Assembly: GCA_951813525.2 (NCBI GenBank)
Contig: CATOTJ020000002.1
Span: 1,860,001 to 1,924,000 of the forward strand
Length of the DNA stretch: 64,000 nt
Origin: Thermohalobaculum sp951813525
GTDB taxonomy: Bacteria > Pseudomonadota > Alphaproteobacteria > Rhodobacterales > Rhodobacteraceae
Direction: 5' to 3'
In this document: positions 8,438 through 16,621 of the stretch, one piece after another
How the letters are laid out: every line of letters begins with the position of its first letter
How positions within the stretch are numbered: position 1 is the stretch's first letter
Program-made: the position numbers and the translations under genes
The notes under the pieces: generated by a model
Seen by the model: the letters and a program-made list of their open reading frames with translations, nothing else
Database searches by the model: none
What the model was told of the DNA's origin: nothing

Positions 8438-9564
8438 GATCCGGTCCTCTCCTGCAAAATACGTTCGATCCGGTCGATGGCCCCCTGCCCGGTATCGACC
8501 GACTGACCGGACATCGCACGCGGCGGCCCGGCGGCCAGATCGTCGGCCATCCGGGCAAGCAAGTCAGGCATCGCACCGGCCGCGTCAAGCACCTGAAATC
8601 CGGGCAGGGCGGAAAAAGCCTCGGCGCGCAGGCTCTGTTCCTGATCGCCAGCTTCGGTCGATGGCACCAGTATCGCTGGTGTCTGGCATTGCAGCAGCTC
8701 GACCGCCGTATTGTATCCGCACAGGCTGATCGAACAGGCAGCACCCGCCAAAAGCGCCGGAAAGTCCGGGCGCACCGGCTCGATCGTCAGATTGCTTGCG
8801 GAACCGGCCAGTTTCATCGTCGCGATCACCTGCGCGGCATCGGCGCCCCCGATCAAGACATGCCACGGTCTTTCAGAATGGGCAGCGGCGCGCACTGCAA
8901 GCTCGGTCAATTGCCGCCCCAGAACGCCCCCGCCGCAACTGACCAACACTGTCTGGCCCCGCGCGACCTGCGGCATCGACCGGCCAACATATCCGGTGTG
9001 ATGCACCATCGGCGCCAAATCGTCCGGCAGCGGCCAGGTTCGCGACAGTGGCAGAAACCGCGCATCGCCGTGAACCAGAACGCCGTCATAATCAGCCGTC
9101 AATCTCGCCGCCACCCCGGCCAAACGTTTTGGCTTCGGTTCAGGAACATCGCGCACGGAACAAAGGATCGCAGCGTCTGCCCTGGTTTGGCGCGCGGTTT
9201 CGATCGCGGACAGAAACTCGCCGGAAAGAACCCGGCGTCCAAACGGAAACAGCTCGGTGATCAGCGCATCGGGCTGATGGTCGGCCAGCGCCGCAGCGAT
9301 CGCGGCGCCCCGGGCCGCCATATATCCTTCATCGACCGGCATGCCATCGGGGCGGCGCAATACACCAAATTCCAGCCCGCGAATGGTGACGGGTGGCAGA
9401 TCAATCATTGCAACGCCGTCGGCAGACAGATGCTCCAGCCTGCGCCCGCCATTCAACACCAAGACCTGATGCCCGCGCGCCGCCGCCGCGCGCGCCAATG
9501 TCAGCACCCGCACCAAATGCCCCGTGCCGCTTAGGTGACAGCTCAAAAAGGCCAACCGGGCCAT
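8434..9564 (-). CDS. Glycosyltransferase, MurG/GT28-like
   Basis: A 376-residue GT-B fold enzyme. The N-terminal acceptor-side loop GTGHLVRVLTLARAAAARGH (about 12-31) and the C-terminal donor-binding segment LCGYNTAVELLQCQTPAILVP with an EAGDQEQ motif resemble MurG and related GT28 enzymes. A central VLVSCGGGVLGRQLTE strand-loop lies at the start of the second domain. It starts at ATG 9564, overlapping the phosphatase stop, and ends in an ATGA overlap with the interrupted methyltransferase. It belongs to a co-translated operon. The sugar and acceptor are not predictable. Confidence 0.8.
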   Translation of the reverse strand: MARLAFLSCHLSGTGHLVRVLTLARAAAARGHQVLVLNGGRRLEHLSADGVAMIDLPPVTIRGLEFGVLRRPDGMPVDEGYMAARGAAIAAALADHQPDALITELFPFGRRVLSGEFLSAIETARQTRADAAILCSVRDVPEPKPKRLAGVAARLTADYDGVLVHGDARFLPLSRTWPLPDDLAPMVHHTGYVGRSMPQVARGQTVLVSCGGGVLGRQLTELAVRAAAHSERPWHVLIGGADAAQVIATMKLAGSASNLTIEPVRPDFPALLAGAACSISLCGYNTAVELLQCQTPAILVPSTEAGDQEQSLRAEAFSALPGFQVLDAAGAMPDLLARMADDLAAGPPRAMSGQSVDTGQGAIDRIERILQERTGS

Positions 9565-10139
9565 CAGCGCGCCACCAATCTGACCGGCACCTCCGGACAG
9601 CCAGGCTCGCCGCTCTCGGACACCGACAGGGGATAGAGCCGCCCGCGCTTGATCTCGGGCTCAACCACCCCGGCCCGGCGCAGGATCAACCGCATCAGGG
9701 CCTTGTGGGTTACGATGACCGTCGCCTCGCCGATAGCTGCAATATCGGCCAAGGCAGGCAGCGCGCGCGCCATAGCCTGATCCGGGCTTTCGCCGCCCGG
9801 CGCCCGATCTGCCCCGGACCAGAGATGCGTCGGCCGAAAACCGGCGTCGGGATCAGCCTCCAACTCCGCCGCCAACCGCCCCTCCCAATCGCCCCAGCTC
9901 AATTCAACCAGGCGCGGTTCTTGCTCCACCGTCCGCTCCGCGGCCAGCAACCGCGCCGTCTTTGCCGCACGCGAAAGCGGGCTCGCGATCAGACGCGCCG
10001 CCGACCATGGCGGCGGCATCGCCAGCCCGCTTAAGGTCTGGCGCGCCGTATCGGTCAGCGGAATATCTGCCTGCCCCTGCAACCGCTTCTCGACGTTCCA
10101 GGCTGTCGGATAATGACGGATCAATGCAATCGGCGTCAT
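9564..10139 (-). CDS. Histidine phosphatase family protein
   Basis: A 191-residue protein with the phosphohistidine motif near its start: LIRHYPTAWNVEKRLQGQ. The usual RHGxTxxN reads RHYPTAWN here, with Tyr in place of Gly. A second catalytic His is in VIVTHKALMRL, and a GESPDQAMAR loop matches the family. I chose ATG 10139 because it forms an ATGA overlap with the upstream glycosyltransferase; an upstream in-frame start at 10154 would overlap more. In a glycan operon it could dephosphorylate a sugar-phosphate or glycerate intermediate, but this is inference. Confidence 0.8.
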   Translation of the reverse strand: MTPIALIRHYPTAWNVEKRLQGQADIPLTDTARQTLSGLAMPPPWSAARLIASPLSRAAKTARLLAAERTVEQEPRLVELSWGDWEGRLAAELEADPDAGFRPTHLWSGADRAPGGESPDQAMARALPALADIAAIGEATVIVTHKALMRLILRRAGVVEPEIKRGRLYPLSVSESGEPGCPEVPVRLVAR

Positions 10140-11293
10140 CGAACCAGACCCCACAAAGTTTCCCGCAGGATCTGTGCTGCGGCGTCTACGCTATGCCGCG
10201 AGACGACCTGCATCCGTGCCATCGTGCCCATGACCTCGCGATTGGCAACGGTCGAGCGCACCCCCTCCGCCAACGCAGCAGGATCGCCCGGGCGATAAAG
10301 CGGCGCGGCAACGACATCGCGCTGCGCACTGTGGTCTTCGGCGACAACCGGCACCCCGGCGGCCTGCGCTTCCAGATAGACCATGCCGACACCCTCGCCG
10401 ACGCCGGGCCACAACAACACGTCAGCATCGCGATAGGCTGCCTTCAAGGCGTCGCCTTCGCTGACGCCGTGAAATGTCACTTGATCGGGCCACCGGGCAA
10501 ACAACGCCATGACTTCGCCCTGCGCAGGCCCGCCGCCATGAATGTCCAGACGCCATTCGATGATTTCGGATGCCGGGCCCGGGGCATCGCCCACGCTGGT
10601 GCGGACCCAATCATCGCCGACGGGCCGCGCCTGCGCCGTCAACGCCTCCAATGTCAGCGCAATACGCCGATAGCTCTCGACCTTGTCGCCGGGGCGCATC
10701 ATTGCCACGGTCAACAGCCGAACGGGGCGGGATGCGGGCCGTGGCCGCGCTGCCTCTCCACCGATCGGCAAAAACGGCGGCAGGTGAACCATCTTGTCCG
10801 AAAACCCGGCGTCTTCCAGCGCCGGACGATCCCGCGCCGTTGTCCAAAACAGGTGATCCGCTGCGGCGATTGCCGCCTCCGACGCCGCCGCAAACTGTGA
10901 CCAAGGCCCCTGCCGCCGCTTGGGCGAAATCGATGGTTCGGATATCACGTAAGGTATGCTGAATGCCGCCGCGATCTGCGGCCCCAACAGGTCCGGCGCC
11001 TTGTAATAGGAATGATACGTGAACCAAAGATCCGGCGGCGCATCGGAATGGACGCCGATCAGCCGGGCGGCTTCTGCTCCGGCCTTGGCGATCAACGCGT
11101 CCTGCGCCCGGCCGTCCCCGGCGCCGTCCCAAGTCCTCAACTCCGAAACAATTTCGACCTCGAACCCCGCCAGTTTCAACGCCGCCACTGTCAACCGTGC
11201 AATTTCGCGGTCCCCTGATGGCACGGGGTGGTCAGGCGCCTTCATCGGCGCATAAAAGGCAATCCGCGGGCGGTTCTGCGTGGGGCAGCTCAC
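10136..11293 (-). CDS. Glycosyltransferase (GT4-like)
   Basis: A 385-residue predicted cytoplasmic glycosyltransferase. The N-terminal domain begins RIAFYAPMKAPDHPVPSGDR, with a loop that replaces the usual GG motif. The C-terminal domain has DVLLWPGVGEGVGMVYLEAQAAGVPVVAEDHSAQ, a recognisable GT-B nucleotide-sugar binding block with the E-x7-E pattern. It starts at ATG 11293, overlapping the upstream stop by ATGA, and ends in an ATGA overlap with the phosphatase. Acceptor and sugar are unknown. Confidence 0.78.
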   Translation of the reverse strand: MSCPTQNRPRIAFYAPMKAPDHPVPSGDREIARLTVAALKLAGFEVEIVSELRTWDGAGDGRAQDALIAKAGAEAARLIGVHSDAPPDLWFTYHSYYKAPDLLGPQIAAAFSIPYVISEPSISPKRRQGPWSQFAAASEAAIAAADHLFWTTARDRPALEDAGFSDKMVHLPPFLPIGGEAARPRPASRPVRLLTVAMMRPGDKVESYRRIALTLEALTAQARPVGDDWVRTSVGDAPGPASEIIEWRLDIHGGGPAQGEVMALFARWPDQVTFHGVSEGDALKAAYRDADVLLWPGVGEGVGMVYLEAQAAGVPVVAEDHSAQRDVVAAPLYRPGDPAALAEGVRSTVANREVMGTMARMQVVSRHSVDAAAQILRETLWGLVR

Positions 11294-12537
11294 GCTGGGG
11301 CCATCGCCGCGCGCAGACGCGCATCCAGCAGATCGATCCCGCGATCCATGCCAAATTCGTTGCGCAAACGCTCATAGGCGGCCTCCGCCATCGCGGCGCG
11401 GCCAGCAGGGTCAACGGCGAGGTCCTGCAATGCGCCAGCCAGCGCCGCGGCATCCCCCGGGGGAACCAGACGGCCGTGAACGCCATCCTGAATGAACTCC
11501 GGGATCGCAGACACTTTTGTCGTCAGGATCGGCAGCTTTTGCGATGCCGCCTCCATCAACACGTTCGGCAAACCGTCACGATCGCCGTCTTCGGCAATTT
11601 TTGACGGCAGCACGAACAGATCTGCGGCACGCAAAGCCGCAATCACCTCGGTCTGATCGCGCTTGCCGCACCACTCTATGCGGTCCGACAATCCCATCTT
11701 CGCCGCCAGTTCTGCGAGATCCTCCGACAATTCACCGCCGCCGATATGGGTCAATTTCCAATCCAACCCGTTCGGCAACATCGCCAGCGCCGTCAGAAGA
11801 TCGTCATACCCTTTCTTGGCGACCAAGCGCCCGACAGAAACAAGATGAAATGGGCGCGGCTCCCCGCCCGGGTCAGCCCGCCCCGCCGCCGGGTCCGGAA
11901 AGCGCGACAGATCCAATCCGTGATAGACCAACCCTATCCGCCCTTCAGGTCCCAATCCCGCCAGATGCTCGGCGCCGGTTCCCGTGCAGGTCACGCCAAA
12001 CTCGGCGTCGGCAATCTTCTCGCGCTTTTCCCAGTCCGGGATCGTCCAGATATCCTTGGCATGGGCCGAAAATCCCCAACCAATTCCGCGGATCAGCGCC
12101 GCATACCGGGCAACGGACCCTGGCGTATGCAGAAAATGCGCATAGATAAAACCGATCTCTGGGGGCAATTCGGCGGCCAGAACCAGCGCCTGCCCCCAGC
12201 GCCGCCCCCGATTCGGCGTGCGGTCCCGGCGGTAATCGCGCCAAAAGGCCTTGCGCGCCTTGGCATATCCCGGCAACCGCCGGACCTTCCACCACGCGCG
12301 CAGAACGCGCAGCGGCTGCTGATAAAGATATTCCGGCAGATATCGCAGCCCCGCCCGGATCCGGTCGTGGATCGGGTGCGTGCGCCCGCCGTCATAGGGA
12401 TGGCGCAAAGACCAGATATCGAAATCCCAGCCGCGCCGCTCCAACGCTTCGAGCTCTTGCGCGATGAACGTTTCCGACAGACGGGGATAACCCTTGACGA
12501 CAACCGCCATCCGGCCCGCAGGCGGTGCAGTCTTCAT
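11290..12537 (-). CDS. Glycosyltransferase family 4
   Basis: A 415-residue GT-B enzyme. It has the N-terminal KGYPRLSETFIAQELEAL typical of colanic-acid or exopolysaccharide GT4 enzymes, a central VSVGRLVAKKGYDDLLTAL, and the donor-site block FVLPSKIAEDGDRDGLPNVLMEAASQKLPI, which contains the E-x7-E motif. It begins 2 bp after the stop of the preceding glycosyltransferase and overlaps the next gene by 4 bp, so it is the second gene of the operon. Probable role: adding a sugar in cell-surface glycan synthesis. Confidence 0.85.
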   Translation of the reverse strand: MKTAPPAGRMAVVVKGYPRLSETFIAQELEALERRGWDFDIWSLRHPYDGGRTHPIHDRIRAGLRYLPEYLYQQPLRVLRAWWKVRRLPGYAKARKAFWRDYRRDRTPNRGRRWGQALVLAAELPPEIGFIYAHFLHTPGSVARYAALIRGIGWGFSAHAKDIWTIPDWEKREKIADAEFGVTCTGTGAEHLAGLGPEGRIGLVYHGLDLSRFPDPAAGRADPGGEPRPFHLVSVGRLVAKKGYDDLLTALAMLPNGLDWKLTHIGGGELSEDLAELAAKMGLSDRIEWCGKRDQTEVIAALRAADLFVLPSKIAEDGDRDGLPNVLMEAASQKLPILTTKVSAIPEFIQDGVHGRLVPPGDAAALAGALQDLAVDPAGRAAMAEAAYERLRNEFGMDRGIDLLDARLRAAMAPA

Positions 12538-12539
12538 GG

Positions 12540-13727
12540 CTACTCTCCGGCCACCGCCAATGGCTGTTCACCCTCGACCAGTTGAGTGATCGCCGACAAC
12601 CCTTCCAGAAGGCCAGCAACCTTGTGCTCTGACGGACGGCGTTGATAGGCCAGCGCCTTGATGGCTTCGGCCATCACCTCGGATGTCTTGCCATCACGTT
12701 CAGGCAGCAGCATGCGAACCAGGCCAAGGCGCTCCGCCGCCTCGGCCCTGATCGCCTGCTCGCGCCGCGGGCTTGTTCGCGGCACGATGATCGCAGGTGT
12801 ATCCATGGTCAGAATCTCGCAGAATGTATTATAGCCGCCCATCGCAACGACGCCGCTGGCGCCCGCCATCAGGCGTTCGAACCGCGAGTGGAAGCTGATT
12901 GCCGTGACGCGCCCGGCCAGATCTGCGATGCGCGCATCAAAGGCTGCGCGATCCGACGCCGCCATGAACGGCCCATAGACGACCAGCGCATGCTGGCGCA
13001 GCGACCGGTCAGCCTCATAGGCACGCAACACCCAATCGACCAACGCCAAGCCATCGCCGCCGCCACCGGTCGTCACCAGAACATAAGGTTGCTCGGGAAT
13101 ATCCTGGGCCGACTCAGCGGGCCAATCCGGCGTCTCGCGGCGCAGATAGCCGGTATACCGGATCCGCCGTTCCATCTGCGCGCTCAGGCACAGCCCGGAC
13201 AGGGGCTGGCACATCGCCGGAATGCCATAGACCCAGATCTCGTCGTAATATCTTTCAAGCGCCTCCAACGCGCCCTTGCGCTCCCATTCGGCAGTCAGGT
13301 CGTCTTCGTCGTCCAGTACATCGCGCACACCCAAAACAATGCGCGCACCTGCCGACTGCATCGCCTGCAGCGTCTCGCGCAACTCATGGCGGAACCCCCA
13401 CGGCTCCTTGTCCACAATCACCAGATCGGGCGCGAACTGGCTGGCCGTCGCGGCGATGATGGCACCGCGCAAGCGCACCATCTCGTCGATTGGCATCTTC
13501 AGGTTCAGCGACGTGTACGACCCGTCCGGCTGTTTGACGACGCCGGGCAGCCGGACATGGTCGATACGTTCAGCAAAATCAAATCGGCCAGCAATCGGCG
13601 AGCCGGTCACGATCAGCGCCGATCGGTCATCGCTCGCATCAGTCAAAGCTGTCGCAATCGTTCGCGACCGTCTCAAATGGCCCAGACCGAACGTGTCATG
13701 GCTATAGAGCAAAACACGGTCTGCCAT
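12540..13727 (-). CDS. Glycosyltransferase, MurG/GT28-like (COG4671-like)
   Basis: The first gene of the glycan operon. I place the start at ATG 13727 (MADRVLLYSHDTFGLGHLRR), two residues before the first conserved strand. ATG 13760 is an alternative with GGGG five bases upstream and would add 11 residues. The 395-residue product has the GLGHLRRSRTIA loop, a VLVTTGGGGDGLALVDW hinge and a C-terminal VAMGGYNTFCEILTMDTPAIIVPRTSPRREQ donor site. This is the same architecture as the gene at 8434-9564, so the operon carries two MurG-like enzymes. Confidence 0.8.
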   Translation of the reverse strand: MADRVLLYSHDTFGLGHLRRSRTIATALTDASDDRSALIVTGSPIAGRFDFAERIDHVRLPGVVKQPDGSYTSLNLKMPIDEMVRLRGAIIAATASQFAPDLVIVDKEPWGFRHELRETLQAMQSAGARIVLGVRDVLDDEDDLTAEWERKGALEALERYYDEIWVYGIPAMCQPLSGLCLSAQMERRIRYTGYLRRETPDWPAESAQDIPEQPYVLVTTGGGGDGLALVDWVLRAYEADRSLRQHALVVYGPFMAASDRAAFDARIADLAGRVTAISFHSRFERLMAGASGVVAMGGYNTFCEILTMDTPAIIVPRTSPRREQAIRAEAAERLGLVRMLLPERDGKTSEVMAEAIKALAYQRRPSEHKVAGLLEGLSAITQLVEGEQPLAVAGE

Positions 13728-14056
13728 GCGGCGCCCGGTGTAACCGTTCGGATCACCCATAAGAACCCCGTTTATGAACCCTGTAGACTTCCGGCCCACG
13801 CGCCCTGACTGCCCGATCTTGGGCATCACTGCAAGGCGTCGTTACGCCAATGCCTTTCGAGATATTCAACGCATGTGCCCACGAAAACCGGCGAAACCCA
13901 ACCGTTCCAGCCACGCCGTGACCAATATCATGGGCGCGGACATAGGGCCATATCCAGCGCCCCGCGCTGCGCTGAAGCCCCGGCAAATCAACGGTCTGTA
14001 ACGCATCGCTAAAATGGTTAGGATCGTACTCCGTCTCGGGGCAGAATAGGGTGGTC

Positions 14057-16504
14057 ATGGCCGTCAAGATCACAACTCAATTGCGGTTGGCTGCAGGGCT
14101 TGCGCTACTCGCGCTCTGGCTGGCCGCCTCTCCTGTCCTCGCCCAATCGTCCGGCGACTATGGCAAGATCCTGGGCGGCGACAGCGAGGAAACCACCTCG
14201 ACCCCGCTTCGATCCCTGCCCGCCGGTGCGGCGGATGACACGTCCGGGACCAGTTCGACACCGACAGCGGCGGACTACACCCGCGTCGCCGAAACCTCGA
14301 CCGGCGAGCCGATGCTGTCGCGAACCCGCCAGGCCGTAACCCTGTTTCGCGAGCGTTTGCGTTCGATGATCCAACGCATGCCCCAGGCATGGGAAAAGAT
14401 CGAAGCCGCCCTCGCCGCCGCCAGTCCGACCGGAAAACCCAGCTATTTTATTGGCGTCGCGGTTTTTGCCGCCCTCCTATTGATCATTGGGCGGGCCATA
14501 ACAATGACATTCATGGTCTATATCGTGCGGCGCATTCTGATCGGCATGCAGCAGACCGAGCGCCACGGATATCGCGGCAAACTGCCGGTTCTGGCCAACC
14601 GCTTCATTTTCACCGCCGTCGGCGTCGCAATCACAGTCGGTGTCGCGGCATCGGTCGGGCTGTTCTTTTATCAGGAACACGAAGCAACCCTTGTGACCGT
14701 CGTCACGGTCTTCGCGACTTATGCAACCATCCTTGTCATCGACACAATCTGGCGTATGGCCATCGCCCCGTATTTCTCGGAATACCGGCTACCGCAGATC
14801 CCGGACGACAAGGCGCGGAACCTCTATCGCTGGCTCTCGGCGACCTCCGTTTTCGCCATATTATCAATGGCTTTCGGCTTCTGGATGCAGGCGCTCGGCC
14901 TGGCCGCCGAGGTTCATACAACACTGATCGTTTGCCTCTCTTTGATCACCGTTATCCTGGCGGTCGTTCTGATCCAACGCCACCGCTCGACGATCTCTGG
15001 CGCCATCCTCGCCGGGCGAAAACGCGAGGAAGCCAGTTGGCTCACGCTGGCCGCCACAACGCTCTGGGCACCGCTGGTAACACTCTATTTACTGTTCACC
15101 TGGGCGGACCTCTCGTTTCGGCTCATAATGGGGATCGAGAGTTCGCCGCTGCGTCTTGCGGCGCCTTATGGGATCTTTATGGCTGGGCTGATTGTCTATG
15201 CGATCGCCAGCTATCTGATCGAACGGATCTTCACCCGCACGCGCGAGATCCAGGTGATCAATGCCGAGTTGGAGGCCCGCCGCGCGGCTGAAGAGGCGGC
15301 CGAGGCCGAACGGATGCGCGAGCTGGCCTCGCACTCGGCGGCCGACACGGACGGCGACACCGACGGGGATGGCGACGAAGGCGCGCCGCCCCAGGCGTCC
15401 GAGGACGACTTCAAACCGGTTCATGCCCGGCGGCGCCATTCCATGACGACGCTCGAGGATCTGGCCAGGCGCACCGCCTCGCTGTTCGCCATTGGTGCCG
15501 TCGCCTATGCTCTGGTGCGGTTCTGGGGCGGCCCGGGCGTTTTCGAGCGCATTCCGGGCCTGGATATCGCCGAGGATCTGATCGACACCCTGCTGATCGG
15601 GTACATCCTCTACCACGCGATCAGGATCTGGATCGATCAGAAGATTGCCGAAGAGATCGGCGACGAGGAAGACGGCGGCCCGATGGAGGGCGAGGGCGGC
15701 GGCGCTGGCGCCACGCGGCTGGCCACATTGCTCCCGCTTTTTCGGAACTTCCTGCTGATCTCGATCGTTGTCGGCACGGCGCTTTGGGTCGCGGTCGAGA
15801 TGGGGGTCAATGTCGCGCCCCTGTTCGCCGGTGCCGGGATCGTCGGTCTGGCCATCGGTTTCGGCAGCCAGGCGCTGGTGCGCGATATCCTGTCGGGTGC
15901 CTTCTTCCTGATGGACGACGCCTTCCGCAAGGGCGAGTATATCGATGCTGGCGACGTCAAGGGCACGGTCGAGAAAATCTCGCTGCGCTCGTTCCAACTG
16001 CGCCATCACCTGGGCATGCTGCACACCATCCCCTTCGGTGAAATCGGCTTTCTGACCAACTTTTCGCGCGATTGGGTGATGATGAAGCTGCCGCTGCGCC
16101 TGACCTACGACACCGATGTTGAACGGGTGCGCAAACTGGTCAAGAAACTGGGGCTGCGCCTGTTGGAAGACCCGGAGATCGGCGAGAAGTTCATCCAGCC
16201 CGTCAAATCCCAGGGCGTCATCCAGATGGACGATTCAGCGATGATCGTGCGCATCAAATTCATGACCCGCCCGGGCGAGCAATGGGTGCTGCGCAAACGC
16301 ATCTATGCCGAGATCCGCGAACTGTTCGAAAAAGAAGGCATCAAATTCGCCCACCGCGAAGTCACGGTCCGCGTCCCGGGTCTGGAGGACCACAAGGGCG
16401 ATCTGTCCGAAGACCAGATCAAGGCAATCGGCGCAGGCGCAAAACGGGCGATCGATCAGGCGGACGAAGAGTTGGTTTCGGCAGGAGGGAAGCAACCAGT
16501 TTGA
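14057..16504 (+). CDS. Mechanosensitive ion channel, MscS family (large form)
   Basis: An 815-residue inner-membrane protein from ATG 14057 (a GTG at 14051 is also in frame). A signal peptide (to about SPVLAQ) is followed by a periplasmic linker and several membrane helices. The MscS pore and beta domain are clear near the C-terminal third: VAPLFAGAGIVGLAIGFGSQALVRDILSGAFFLMDD, then EYIDAGDVKGTVEKISLRS and a soluble tail. Small MscS is about 290 residues, so this is an extended MscK/YbiO-type member. A cytoplasmic-looking Asp/Gly-rich linker (ADTDGDTDGDGDEGAPP, about residues 430-446) resembles calcium-binding loops; no function can be assigned to it. Confidence 0.9.
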   Translation: MAVKITTQLRLAAGLALLALWLAASPVLAQSSGDYGKILGGDSEETTSTPLRSLPAGAADDTSGTSSTPTAADYTRVAETSTGEPMLSRTRQAVTLFRERLRSMIQRMPQAWEKIEAALAAASPTGKPSYFIGVAVFAALLLIIGRAITMTFMVYIVRRILIGMQQTERHGYRGKLPVLANRFIFTAVGVAITVGVAASVGLFFYQEHEATLVTVVTVFATYATILVIDTIWRMAIAPYFSEYRLPQIPDDKARNLYRWLSATSVFAILSMAFGFWMQALGLAAEVHTTLIVCLSLITVILAVVLIQRHRSTISGAILAGRKREEASWLTLAATTLWAPLVTLYLLFTWADLSFRLIMGIESSPLRLAAPYGIFMAGLIVYAIASYLIERIFTRTREIQVINAELEARRAAEEAAEAERMRELASHSAADTDGDTDGDGDEGAPPQASEDDFKPVHARRRHSMTTLEDLARRTASLFAIGAVAYALVRFWGGPGVFERIPGLDIAEDLIDTLLIGYILYHAIRIWIDQKIAEEIGDEEDGGPMEGEGGGAGATRLATLLPLFRNFLLISIVVGTALWVAVEMGVNVAPLFAGAGIVGLAIGFGSQALVRDILSGAFFLMDDAFRKGEYIDAGDVKGTVEKISLRSFQLRHHLGMLHTIPFGEIGFLTNFSRDWVMMKLPLRLTYDTDVERVRKLVKKLGLRLLEDPEIGEKFIQPVKSQGVIQMDDSAMIVRIKFMTRPGEQWVLRKRIYAEIRELFEKEGIKFAHREVTVRVPGLEDHKGDLSEDQIKAIGAGAKRAIDQADEELVSAGGKQPV

Positions 16505-16621
16505 CACCACTTCTGGTCGAATTGCAGGCTGGTATTAGTTGGCTGAATTCGCCCAGGTATCTTTGACTTTTATTGGGCGGAATGGCAAAATTCCAACTCA
16601 ATCAGGTAGCGGAAATATACC

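Noticed and set aside
13753..14058. Minus-strand frame of about 100 codons between the glycosyltransferase and mscS
   Set aside because: Overlaps the glycosyltransferase N-terminus, shows weak codon bias and no recognisable motif; possible but unsupported.
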